Below are positions 12,735-24,839 of a stretch of DNA of 64,000 nucleotides, in pieces (position 1 is the first letter of the stretch; each line of letters begins with the position of its first letter). The DNA lies in NCBI RefSeq assembly GCF_018991925.1, contig NW_024732415.1, positions 1,604,338-1,668,337 on the forward strand, read 5' to 3'. This DNA comes from Homarus americanus (lineage: Eukaryota > Arthropoda > Malacostraca > Decapoda > Nephropidae). The notes beneath the pieces are model-generated. The model saw nothing but the letters and a program-made list of their open reading frames with translations, did not search any database and was not told the origin of the DNA. A program made the translations under genes and the position numbers.

Positions 12735-13030
12735 GGTAGTGGTAGTGGTATGTTGAGGTAATGAAGGTAATGGTAAAGATGGTGGTAGTGGTGGTAGTGG
12801 TAGCGGAAGAGATGGTAGTGGTGGTAGTGGTAGTGGTGGTAGAGGTAGTGGTGGTAGTGGTACTGATGGTAGTGGAAGTAGTGGTGGTAGTGGTAGTAGA
12901 GGTAGTGGAAGTAAGGGTGGTGGTGATAGTAGTAGTGGTGGTAGTGGTAGTAGAGGTAGTGGTGGTAGTGGTAGTAGAGGTAGTGGAAGTAGAGGTAGTG
13001 GTAGTAGTGGTGGTAGTGATAGTGAGTGGT
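12735..13030. repeat. Imperfect GGT/AGT trinucleotide tract
   Basis: About 295 bp of interspersed GGTAGT, GGTGGT and GGAAGT units, open in all frames as low-complexity translations. It is the same CCACTA repeat type, in the other orientation, as at 37.05 and 43.45 kb. Confidence 0.95.
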
Positions 13031-13529
13031 AGAAACAGCTGGTCCACCACACACACACCACAGCGTGAGGCCGGACAGACCACATTCCTACAGCGGGCCT
13101 ATCATATTTATTGTTCTTATGACCCCACCCTACACTACGCACTACACCCTACACTATATATACACCCTAAACGATACACTATACCTACACCATACACCAC
13201 ACCTACTCAGAACAACTCAAACTTCCCTCGTCTACAGTCCGAGAGAACGTAAATAAATATACTGACAAAATGCAGGAGGGAAATATGCCAACAGTCTGAA
13301 CCAACACACTCCCCCTTAGCCTGGGAACACATAAACACAGAGGTACAGTAGGCACGTCTCCCATCCAGACCCGCTGCAAAAAGCGAGTGAACTAATACCA
13401 TAGTGGGTTCATGTCTCCACCTATAACATGTTACTAACTAGGACTCGTGAACTCCTTGATGGGAAATCTGTAGAGAGAAGTAACCTCGTTAGCTTAATGT
13501 TGAGTAAGCAACACGATGAGTGTGATGTT

Positions 13530-13860
13530 TTATATATCAAGAGAGAGCAGGACGCCGCCCTCACCAGGGGTAAATCCAGCGCCCCCTGGTGAGGACGGAG
13601 TCAACTACAACATCGTTAAAGTACTAGTGCGTGTGCCGGTGATCCATTACTGGCACTGTACTGTACAACAATATGAGTCAAACTGCAAGCCAACTACCCA
13701 CATCATGGACCAATACCGAAGCCTGACGCCTTGGGTCCCATACCACTAACCAGCTGCCTGTGTAAAACTCTTGAGAGGATGGTTCTTGGCAGACTCTTAT
13801 ATAGAATCAGAGAACACATGTCCCCCAACATGGTAAGAGTGTTCATAATTACATCACCAT
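13530..13860 (+). pseudogene. Reverse transcriptase fragment of an I/jockey-like non-LTR retroelement
   Basis: Translation gives a segment with PGEDGVNYNIV (13583 onward), matching the start of LINE reverse transcriptase domains (usual form: APGEDGV.Y). After frame changes comes LTSCLCKTLERMVLGRLLYRI (13746-13808), which matches the 'YRPISLTSCLCKxxER' reverse transcriptase block. At least two frameshifts break it. Positions 13644-13860 are a 215/217 match to 43626-43842. The fragment stops exactly where an ACCATCACACCTCCACTAC array begins. Confidence 0.75.
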
Positions 13861-13998
13861 CACACCTTCACTACACCATCACACCTCCACTACACCATCA
13901 CACCTCCACTACACCATCACACCTCCACTACACCATCACACCTCCACTACACCATCACACCTCCACTACACCATCACACCTCCACTACACCATCACAC
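13861..13998. repeat. 19-bp minisatellite, ~7 copies
   Basis: The unit is ACCATCACACCTCCACTAC. It starts within the last bases of the reverse transcriptase fragment (ACATCACCAT), so the array appears to have grown from the fragment's end. Confidence 0.95.
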
Positions 13999-16618
13999 AC
14001 ACTTCAGAAAGATGTAAGACTCTACCGAGGCTGAGTCAAAGGTTTTAGCATTAATTATAATGTCATACAAGTTTATGGCTTAATGGCGGCGCTGTAAACA
14101 AGGTCACTGGCCGTCACCTTAACTCTCCCGCCCTTTGCATCATATACACCTTGAGTTAGCAGGCCGCCCCTCTATAGTGGCGGCTGGCCCTCCTCCCCAA
14201 CCCTCACATATGAAGATGACACTTTAATTGACTGGTAGAGCTGTCCTTCTCCGTGAGGTCTTGTTAGGTACGGCATATAAGCCTTCGGTGACCTAGAATA
14301 ACCTATCTAGGATGACCTCAACACTGTAAATGTCACAGTCACGTACAGGCAGAAAATCAATATTTGTCTTACCTGTTTTTACTTCGTCAAGAGTTTGCAA
14401 CAACACATGATCTTTTCCCCAAGTTTATTTAAGTTCTATTTTTAGTATTTTCTCAGATTCCTTTCTCGTTTTTATTACTTTCATGAGACCAGTCCCTTGT
14501 TTACTTCTCCTGAGGTGAGAATAGTGTGTTATCAATGGATACAAGTAACTTACTGATGTATATATCAACCCTGTCATTACAAGGGTCCTTTGTCATGAGT
14601 ACGACGATAATGTACTCAAGGGTCAAGACATCGTACTCAAGGGGGTTAAATAATGGTAATCAAGGGGGTTAATCTATGGTACTAAAGGGATTACGCTGTC
14701 GTACTTACGGGGCTCAACAAAGGTAATCCAGAGGTTAAGCTATAGTAAGGAAGGGGTCAAGATATCGTACTGCAGAAGCTAAACAGAGGAGGACCTAAGA
14801 AAAATCTTATGGAACGCCATGCTCTCCTCCCTAAAAGGTCTACTACACCATCTTCTACCCGATGAAAAAGTTTTCTATTACGGCCATAAACTTAAAGTAA
14901 AACAATATATTTTTCCCGGCTACTTCAACGGTGTTTATAAGCGTCCAATTCTAAAAAAAAAAAAAAAAATATTGGCGTTAAATTCTTACTATTATCATCT
15001 CTTTTATACACTTAGGCAGGTATTCCAACTCTCATTGTACTACACTGTGTCACCTACGATAAGCAAACCATCTCGGGATCTCTCTCTGTCCGCTACCCAG
15101 TATTCTGGTAGCAGCCAGTGACAAACACAACTGTCGTTTTCCCATACCATTACCCCCCCAAAAAAACATCGCCAGCACAGACGACCCACATCGCTAACAC
15201 AGACGACCCACATCACTAACACAGACGACCCACATCACTAACACAGACGACCCACATCGCTAACACAGACATTTGACATCACCTGGTATTCTCTTCCTTC
15301 CCTCATTCACACACTCCACCAAACACACACACACACGCTCGCTGCCTTGAATGACTTTTTTTTTTATCAAGACAGAACCGAGCGTCCCTACACATACACA
15401 CACCCGTCACGACACAGCTCCTCAACCTTCACAAAAACTTCACCGAGACTTAACATGATAATCACTCTCTATCGTAAACAATGACCAATTTTACCCATTC
15501 ACCTTGAGAGATTTTTTTCCCTTTTCTCTATAATTTCTTCATTTTAGTCAAGGAAAACAACACCTTAATTAATTTTTTACCTTTTTCCTTCGGGCTTTTT
15601 TGTTCACTTCAAGAAAAAAAAAAACATCACCTTGACACAGTCTTTTTGTTTTCGTTACAAGGAATGACAACAAATCCTTGACATTGTATATTTTTATGCT
15701 TTTATTTATCATGAAAACATTGCTTAGACACAATATAATTTCGTTATTATTTTATACAAGACATAACCACACAACATGACACTGTCTATTGTTCTTATTG
15801 TCTTCTTCACTGGTTATGAAGACACAACGAGACGGGGGAAAAGTGTCATTGTTTCAAGAGTTGGTGTGGAAACTTCTCAAACGAGGTTCCTTATGACAGG
15901 CAGACAATAGCGCCAGCACGAGCGATCACCATCACCTTGCGGACGTCCTGCTCTACCCATCCCAACTACAAGATAATAATTCTAAGCCAGGTGAAAGCAC
16001 GATCACCTTCTGCAAATATTAATGAATCCGAACTAAATTTACTGCGTGCATCTTAGACGAGTTCAACAGTCACCATGACCCGCCTTTACCGAGCACAGAT
16101 GGACCGGTCAGTACTCTCTATCGTTACTGTATACTCGTGTAGTTATACCTTGTTGGGGTATTTGGTCATCTCTGGTATACACACTTGTCATGGTCAGAGC
16201 TGAGTAACCCTCGCTGGCACTCTTGACAGCAGGAGAGAGAGAGAGAGAGAGAGAGAGAGTTTACAAACAACCCATTCAACTGTCAGCAAAGGCGACACAA
16301 ACACCTTCTCTCTTTTTCCCTCCTCACTCCCCTACCACTTTAATAGAAAATCAAGGCAACAACCGCACCCCCCCACCCATTCCTACCCCTACCAACACCA
16401 CCCTACTCACCCACCGTAACAAGCATACCAATTACTGTAAGTCCGAAGCGCATTACAAAATTCTAAAATCTCTCTCTCTCTCTCTCTCTCTCTAGTGAAG
16501 TGGGTCATAATAAATGTACTTTTAATGGCAGGACGTTGTTCTTGCTTAATGATTACGTCGTGGAAATTCCCTCGTAATGTTGGTGTTTGTGTATGGTAAG
16601 AATTGTGAGAATATGATT

Positions 16619-16662
<44 letters not shown>

Positions 16663-16771
16663 TTTTACGGGATATAGACCACCCAGTACAGGTCGTCGAC
16701 CCACAATGGGGTCTGGGGGGCGAAAAAATAGGAGTAAAAAGAAATTAAAAATAGAAGAGAAAAAGACTATA
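13999..16771. other. Intergenic DNA with scattered repeats
   Basis: At 14590-14780 the dispersed ~24-bp repeat appears in inverse orientation (ATCGTACTCAAGGGGGTTAA type). A 22-bp CGCTAACACAGACGACCCAC-AT unit occurs four to five times at 15187-15270. (GA)n lies at 16231-16259, (CT)n at 16469-16494 and (GAT)n at 16616-16659. No gene recognised. Confidence 0.65.
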
Positions 16772-17330
16772 TTAATCTACACCGCGAAGATGACGGAGAA
16801 CCAGCTTTTGGAAGTGAGACAGATTGTATGAGTATGGAAACACAGAAGAAGGCAGAGCATTCCACAGTTTGGCTGTGTGAGGAAAGAAGGATGTACTATA
16901 TCGGGTTATTCTAGTGTGACCGACATCCACAGAGAAATGGTGGGCACCGCGGATAAGACGAGTGTTACGAGCCCACGGCCTTACCGGCGGTACATAGGAT
17001 GCCAAATCCACCGAACATTGCCAATTAAAGTACCTGTAAAAGAGAGAGAGTGAAGCAACATTGTAGCGAAGAGAAAGAGAAGATAGATTATCAATTAAAA
17101 GAGGAGAGTTAAGAAGACGAAATGCCTTTGATTCCACCCTATCTAACAGTTGGACAGAAGAAGAGCCGCCCCAGATATGAGAGCTGTACTCCAAGCAACT
17201 GCTCAGGAGTGAAGTAGCTACGGCATCTGTTACAGCATTCCCAGCTTTAGGGAGGCAGCTTTAGGGAGGCAGCTTTAGCAATGTTGAGGATGTGTGGCTT
17301 CCATGACATATTAGAGGAAATGGTGAGACC
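16772..17330 (-). pseudogene. C-terminal part of a non-LTR retrotransposon polymerase (jockey-like)
   Basis: The minus-strand frame (17194 to 16772, 140 residues) contains EYSSHIWGGSS near its start, then LLDRVESKAFRLLNSP, NVASLSLFYRY and a KLWNALPSSVFP block. This is the conserved order of the region downstream of the reverse transcriptase core in many arthropod LINEs. The homologous reading continues upstream as a WKPHILNIAKAASLKL block near 17255-17310. There a direct duplication of AGCTTTAGGGAGGC (about 17243-17272) shifts the frame. It is a 5'-truncated, inactivated copy; the exact clade is uncertain. Confidence 0.8.
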
Positions 17331-18665
17331 TAGCATATCTATTTAAGAATTTGGCAGAATGATTGCGTCCTGAAATGTGATTAGTGGAAGGTCTATAATG
17401 ATGATGATGATGATGAAGTAGAGGAAGTATTGGAGGTAGAGAGAGGTGCAGTACTCACTTATCACACACACACACCAGCTATCAAACGCTCGCTTCTTCA
17501 CGTCCATACCTTTAGCGGGTTAGATAAAACGTTGTCCTGGAGTTGAATGTCTGATCATTTGTTGTATCTTGATGTTGTTACTTTGTGTCTCGAGGGAACA
17601 ATTTCTTTATATTCGTACCATTGTATTTTGTAAATCCTGTACAAAATGAGGCAATGTTCTTGTACTTCATCCATAAAATACAACGAAAATCAATTTTATT
17701 ACAATCTTTCGTGTCAACTAAAATGTATATAATTGTTTGTCAGGTTTAGTTGAGCAACAGCTATTTGGTTTGGGTCTACCTGAAGATTATCCCCCTTAGT
17801 TTATTTCTCCTAATGACAAAATACCTTAACGCTATATGGAAGGGTTAGATTAGTTCAGGTCATTAGGTAGGGGTTAACTTCAATATACCTGACTACACCT
17901 ACAAGAGTGTAATCGTCAGTAAGTAACCAGCCCCCTTCCTACACCCACAACACGGGAGCTTAAAACATATAAAAAATCTTATATTTCTTCCCATCTCTGA
18001 CCATGAGGGGTTCCTAGACTATGGTCGGTCACTGGCTTAAGATTTACCGCACCGTCGGATATTTTACCGTCGTTTATTTTGTTTATAAATTATTAATAAA
18101 AAAATAATGTTCTTAAACTTTGTGACCATTAATAATTATACTGTGCTTATTTAATTGGTGAATTTTAGTTTATATTTAATCTGTGGCAACTGACGATGAC
18201 TCCTGGGTGGGTTGGTGGATAACGATGTACCCTGAGCCACTCGGTCAAGGGGGCGGGGGGAGGGCGAGGCTGTGTTGCGTTCCTCTTTGGTTTATCTCAA
18301 TTTATAATGATTTTGTTAAGGCATAATCACCAACGATGCCGCGTAAGGAGTATTATAAGATAACAATACACCTGTTTCGAAATATCTGGACACCACAATC
18401 ACCTCAATAAAAGTCAAACACCAATAAATCACATACCTATATCATTCATAAACAAAAAAATTCAATAAGTCTCCATAAAGAGGTGTAAATAATAAAGAAC
18501 AATTGTCGTAAGATGGTTCAAGGAGATTAAGATCCCTTCACATACCGTAGAAGGAGTGAGTCAGCGAGTGAAGGTATAGGATGCTCCAGTGTAACGTGTG
18601 TCGTGTGTCTCTCTACCTGACAGCATCACCAATGTACACGACGATGGCAACACACACATCCCTCT

Positions 18666-18718
<53 letters not shown>

Positions 18719-18744
18719 TCATCATTATCATTAGCCATGTTTTG

Positions 18745-18810
<66 letters not shown>

Positions 18811-18850
18811 GTTATTATTATTATTATTGTTATTATTATTATTATTATTA

Positions 18851-18906
<56 letters not shown>

Positions 18907-20695
18907 GCTACTTGGTAACAACTACTAAACAAGTAGACGTCACTCAGCAGATAAAGGTGTGAACAACTCACCTGTGTGTCACCACCTGCATAAGTGATCA
19001 CTCTAGGCTAGGAGGTCAGGCTTCTTGCCTCCCTCCACCCTCACTCTTCACCATCACCCTCACTGCATCACCCTCACTGCCTCACCATCACTGCCTCTCT
19101 CCCTATCTAGGAACCCTTGTCACTGGTCACTGTCAGTAGAGTATGAATGATCATGATACAAGGTGAAAGTCTGTACTCCTCCCGCCGGAAGATTATGAAT
19201 GAAAACACCACCTGCACAATGACGTGGTGTATGCAGGTGGTATGGGTGAGGGTGGTGGTGGTGATGGGTCTTACAAACTCATGCAAGCCTTGTGGAAGAC
19301 ACGACAAGATGTGAAGAAATGGTAGGAGGGGGAATGAGAGGAGGGGTGTTATCTCCAGCAAGGCGTCTCACATCAGTAGTAAAGTGAGAGGGTCCCTGAG
19401 TGGCTGAACATGTCAATATTTATACAGTATCGAGTGTGAGGGTGGTGTGGTACGACGAGGCGAGAAGGAACTTGGGCTGAGTCGAGATCGGGAGGTAGGT
19501 AGAGGAAGTAGGAGGTAGAGGGAGAGACGTAGAAGAAGGTAGAGGAAAGAATACGGCAAAAGTTAACCTGGTGGTGAGAGACAGGGGGGTGATCGGGGGG
19601 TCGAGGGATTCATGGTGCTGACCCCTGACCTTTAAGGATGGATAAATGGAGAAGAATTCCAGGAAAAAGACAAAAAAAAAAAAGATGAAGAAAAAGACAA
19701 TAAGAAGAATTTGGTATTGAGAACGACAGTGAAAGTATAATGGCTGTCTTGTGAACACGCTGACGATGTGGACACTAACCCTGGCTGTTGACCATTATAC
19801 CGCGCTCCTGCCTTTGTTGGGTACATAATGAACATCGTACGATCTTTGTTCTGTACATGAGGACGCGTTAAGATCTATATTAACTTACAGACAACGAAAC
19901 TCCCTGTGTTAAGGAGGAAAGATATAATGTTGACAGGGAGTAAGAGGCCTCCCTGTCAGCTGCCTACAAGACCTACCACAGGCGTTGGAGAAATTATTAA
20001 GCACAGAAATAACACGACAGGTGAGGAGTGGACGTGATAGGTGAATAATGGGGTGACAGGTGAGGAGCGGGGTGACAGGTGAATAGTGGGGTGACAGGTG
20101 AGGAGTGGGGTAACAGGTGAGGAGCGGGGTGACAGATGAGGAGCGGGCGTGACAGGTGAGGAGTGGACGTTACAGGTGAGTAGTGGGCGGCACGTTGGGC
20201 GAGTAGTGGGCGTGGCACGTCAGGTGAGTAGTAGGAGGCATACAATATTAAAACACGGACACTAGACGTCGTACCAACGCCAGCACGGGCAATAAAACTA
20301 CCTGGCGATTACATTTACTTCACAATATGACACCCGTATGGAAGCTTCGCCAGTCTTTTACCTGCAGTGTTGCTCCTCTCGCTAAATAATGGACAATTAC
20401 TCGTAACGTTACATGTAAGGTATTGTATGTTCGCTAGACGTACGTTCTCTCACGTTATGCCGCTACTGGTGATCATTTACGATTCAAGAATGAGTGAGCC
20501 TTTGTATACCTGAAGAGGGGTGTGGAGGTGGATAGGTGTGGTGGGTGGAGGAATAGAGATGGACAGGTATGGTGGGTGGAGGTGGATGGGTGTGGAGGTG
20601 AACAGGTGTGGTCCAAGGCCTACGACAAAGTAATTACCGACACATGTCTCATTTATCACAATTAAAAAAAAGAATAAATAATTGCTATAAAATTG

Positions 20696-20738
<43 letters not shown>

Positions 20739-21981
20739 AGTCATTACCAATATCTAGCAGCTGACTGACCTCGGCATAAACAGAAAACTAAACATTTTTA
20801 GTCAATACCGAACAAAGGAAGTGACCAAGACTGATCGCTACGAAATTTTAACAAGACAAAATGGTGTAGCTACGTCGACCATCCTCAGATCTGGGACAGT
20901 GTCATTTTGTGAACCACTTTGTAGTTTTAAATCTATTTATTTTTTATGTCCACTTAAGCATCTAAGGTTAAAACATATGTTAAGAAATTAATGTAAATAG
21001 TGGGAACATTCGTGTATGTTAATTGATATAAATTAATGTTGGACGGTACATGGATACATTACTTACACATGTACACACTTATCACTGTGTTACGTCAGTA
21101 CTGTATTAACACACAACACACATACACAGCTGACATAATGGAAGGGTCTATGAAGGAAGTCACGACCTAAGAGTTAATTTCACAAATTGGCAGAGTCGCG
21201 CGCGGGTCAGGGTCAGGAGGGACAATATTTCACCAGGACCCGGATCCTATGGTCTACCCTCCGTCCCGCTGAATCATTCACAACAATAAACATCAACACT
21301 CCACTCCATCCCTTTAGTACCAAGTGAAAATAAACATCCTGGACGGAATAAATATTAGGATTTTCTTCATCAGGAAGTATTGAGACATTGTTGACTCGCT
21401 CTCAGTAAACTTTGGTGTTAATAGTCATTATATTACCCGGTGATTGTGTGTAGTATTATGGTCGCTTTTAACCCGTTATTGGAGGAAATGTTCTGCTCGT
21501 TCAGTTCAGTTATAACCTTTGCATTTTTCGAATTTGATTTTTGGTAAATATCATAACAACCAAATTAACAAAGAACAAACAAAACAAATATCCATATTTA
21601 ACGTAATTTAAAGTAACTTAACGTAACCTGAGATAAACCTGACTTAACCTCACAATCTTATATCTCACTAAGGTAAGGTAAGGTAAGGGAAGGTAAGGTA
21701 AGGTAAGGTTGACTCGTCATCTCCTACAAGAGATACACAACGGCTCAGCCACCATGAAGAAGGTACAGTACACCTGCTGTCCGACCTTCACAAACATCTA
21801 TCATCATTATTACAAGTCGACCTTCACCACCAGGGCGTAAGAAGATCTCAGTCTATAATAATATATTTTACACCACCTGGAGATTGGTCCCTCCAGCTTA
21901 TTTCACCGGAACAGTAACCGCCCTATCACTAACCTAACCTAATCTTTTACTTGTTTTTTCTTTTTTCCTCTTCACCACTGA
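17331..21981. other. Intergenic DNA with microsatellites
   Basis: (GAT)n at 17397-17415; (GT)n at 18669-18717 followed by a long (ATT)n at 18748-18906. A degenerate GTGACAGGTGAGGAGTGGGG array occupies 20010-20230. (GT)n lies at 20697-20737, and AAGGT/AACCT-type pentamers at 21615-21710. No gene recognised. Confidence 0.65.
18669..18906. repeat. (GT)n and (ATT)n compound microsatellite
   Basis: A GT run of about 49 bp, a short unique spacer, then about 53 ATT units with rare GTT or ATC interruptions. It gives poly-Asn, poly-Ile and poly-Leu translations that are not genes. Confidence 0.97.
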
Positions 21982-22407
21982 TCAGCTTGTTAGCCACTTG
22001 GGCGATCGGTCACGTCTGTTATGCAAGTACTGGGCATGCACTGTCTCCTGAATGTACCTGAACCTGCTCCAGTGCTGGTCAAGTCTGGTCTTAAAACAGC
22101 TCACACTCGGTGCCGTCACAACACTCTCTGGCAGACTGTTCCAAGAGTTCACAACTCTCACTCCCCATAAAGTTACCCCTCCCAATTTTCTGTACTTGCA
22201 GCTTCTTAACCTTGAACTGTGACCCCTCGTAGGGCGGGTGCCCGCCAGCTCCAGGTTTGGACACTGGAATGAGTAGTGCCCTCTGAGATGTTTATAGACC
22301 TCAATTAGGTAGCCCCTCGCCCGTATGTAGTATAAGCTAGGCAGTCTAATACCTCTGGGTAACAGAGGTGCCGAAGTACAGGCCTTCCGTTGGACGTTTT
22401 CTGTCAA
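21982..22407 (-). pseudogene. CR1/L2-like LINE C-terminal fragment
   Basis: The 141-residue minus-strand frame contains VQRKACTSAPLLPR, then LPSLYYIRARGYLIEVYKHL, TRPTRGHSSRLR, GVRVVNSWNSLPESVV and a FKTRLDQHW block. These are the ordered hallmarks of the C-terminus of CR1-group reverse transcriptase ORFs in crustaceans and other animals. The fragment lacks the catalytic core, consistent with 5' truncation. The frame itself is intact and ends in a stop at 21982, so this may be a fairly young insertion. Confidence 0.8.
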
Positions 22408-22430
22408 CTTTATAATAATTGATAAAAATA

Positions 22431-23305
22431 AATTAGATGAATGACGATGAACAATGAATTAAATAAATGAATGAATACATGAATAAATTAATAAACTGGA
22501 CGATAATAAATAATGAATTTAATAAAAAGTATTGAAAAAAATTGTTAATACAAACAACCTTTTTCCAGTCTACAGGAGAGTCCAAACTTACCCCAAGAAC
22601 AATCAGCTAAAAATAATGTCAGCTTATCTCAAACCCTTGCTGGTTGCAGCTTAAAATATTATATATATTCGCATGAACATGTACGGTAATACAGTATACT
22701 ATATAAGTAACGGTGTTAAAGTTTGGTGAAGCCTTGAAAACCCTTGGGCTTGGGCTTTGGTAGTTCTGTAAACCTAAACCAAAAAACAAAAGACCAACAA
22801 CAAAGAAACCAAAAGAACCAAACCTGAAATAAAAAAAATTCCCGACCGTAACGCTACATGTATAGTGAAGTATTCATTATGTTTAGTCTTTTCTCTCCCT
22901 AAACAAAATTAGTATAGAGTACCGTGCATTGTGGTCACTACCGAATATTAACCTTCACGACTCATGTTTACATATCTTCACGTGCTCATGTTTACATATC
23001 TTCACGTGCTCATGTTTACATATCTTCGTTTATCAATCGTCAGCTGATCCGTGACGTCACCATCAACTCCACCTCTATGCAGCGGACGAGGCCACTATCA
23101 TTAAGGGATTTCGACAGGTGTTTCTCAGGTAAGCCATGTGTGTACACCAGGAAGGACAGGACACCCCGCCACACCGAAGAATAAACAAATACCTGCCAAC
23201 ACCCTGTCTGTGAGAGGGAGAACGGTAGGTCAGGCAAGGTCACTAAAGCCACAAGGTCACGACGTTCCCCTGTCCGCACAACTTCTTAGAAACAAAGTAT
23301 AAGCG

Positions 23306-23373
<68 letters not shown>

Positions 23374-23719
23374 AAGATAACTAAGCGTTTTAAGCACGAT
23401 GTTGAGTAACCCCTTGAGTACTGACTTAACCCCTTGAGCACTGGGAGTTAAGTAATAGTACTCTAGAGATAAAGTGACTGACAGGTGAATTAATACATAG
23501 GTTAGGTTAGGTTAGGTTAGGGTAGGACGATGGTTCTTATGTCTAAATTATCTTACTTATTATGACATTATGGAAAGGATTGACGTGTGCGTATGTGTGC
23601 GTGTGCGTGAGTGTGTGTGTGTGTGTGTGTGTGTGCGTGTGTGTGAGGACCTTGGGCTACACACGGCCTCCCTCTCACCTCAGCGGCAGATTACACCCCT
23701 ACAATAAGGAAGAGCCTCC
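22431..23719. other. Intergenic DNA with short arrays
   Basis: A 24-bp TTCACGTGCTCATGTTTACA-type unit occurs three times (22963-23028) and (CT)n lies at 23309-23370. The dispersed TTGAGTAC repeat is at 23395-23465, TTAGG pentamers at 23500-23523 and (GT)n at 23605-23645. Confidence 0.65.
23044..23128 (+). other. Putative coding exon (85 nt)
   Basis: Flanked by CGTCAG at 23038-23043 and a donor GTAAGC at 23129. One frame is open throughout and reads LIRDVTINSTSMQRTRPL, then SLRDFDRCFS. The N-terminal side lies next to a 24-bp tandem repeat, so the acceptor lacks a good polypyrimidine tract. I recognise no family. Confidence 0.22.
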
Positions 23720-24251
23720 TCCACCCTTCCCTCCACGTACCTCCACGTACCTTCCCTCCACGTACCTCCCTCCACGTACCTTCCCACGTACCTTTCCTCC
23801 ACGTACCTTCCCTCCCGTACCTTCCCACTCCACGTACCTCCCTCACGTGCCTCCCTCCACGTCCCTTCCCTCACGTACCTCCTTCCACGTCCCCCTCGTA
23901 CCTTCCCTCCACGTACCTACTTCCACGTCCCTTCCCTCCGTACCTTCCCTCACGTACCTTCCCTCCACGTACCTCCTCCACGTACCTTCCCTCCTGCCCC
24001 TCACGTACCTTCCCTCCACGTACCTTCCCTCCACGTACCTTCCTCCACGTACCTCCTACGTACCTCCCTCCACGTACCTTCCCTCCGTCCCTTCCCTCCC
24101 ACCTCCCTACCTCTCCCTCACGTACCTTCCCTCCACCTTCCCTCCACATTACCTTCCCTCACGTACCTTCCCTCCACGTACCTTCCCTCCACGTACCTTC
24201 CCTCCACGTACCTCCCTCCACGTACCTTCCCTCCACGTACCTTCCCTCCAC
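23720..24251. repeat. 15-bp CCTCC-ACGTACCTTC minisatellite, ~35 units
   Basis: The unit is ACGTACCTTCCCTCC with many one- to three-base deletions and shuffled units. Each full unit carries the ACGT palindrome. Because of the indels, all frames are open for long stretches without coding meaning. Confidence 0.95.
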
Positions 24252-24839
24252 TCTTTAAGACATTTGAAAAAAAAAATTGAGGGTCAAAAAATAGAATAAT
24301 CTAACTGTTATATACATTGACAAATAATAACAAAATAAATCTTAATTGACCAAATAAATTCCTCGTAAACAAATAAAGAATAAACCGAATAAATTATCTA
24401 TTAAATAAGGGAAATAATTAAATATCAGTTTAACAAAATAAATAATCTGACTAAAAAAAAAAACGAAAAAATCTCTTCCTTACAATGAAAAAAATCTTGA
24501 ATTAAAAAAAGTAATAATTCAAATAAAAATAAATAATTAAAATGGAAAAAATCGCTTAAATAGAAAACAATAAAATAAATATTCTGAATAAATGGAAAAC
24601 AAAAATATTCTTGAATATAATAAAAAATAAAGACTTTATATCTCGAAAAAACTGAATATTTTTACCAGAATATATTAAGTGATTAGAAATGGGGATTGGA
24701 TAATTACGATTCTGGGATTAGGGATTAGGAGGGTAATGGATTAGTATAAGAGGATTGCATTGTCAGGGATTAGGGATTAGGAACAAGGATTAGGAAGAGG
24801 ATTCGAATGGTAAGGTCTTGGGATTAGGGATTTTAAACA
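24252..24839. other. AT-rich spacer
   Basis: Very AT-rich (AATAAA-like words throughout) up to 24680, then GATTAGGGATTAGGA-type words. No gene recognised. Confidence 0.6.

Noticed and set aside
18561..19001. Poly-Asn, poly-Ile and poly-Leu frames
   Set aside because: (ATT)n microsatellite translations.
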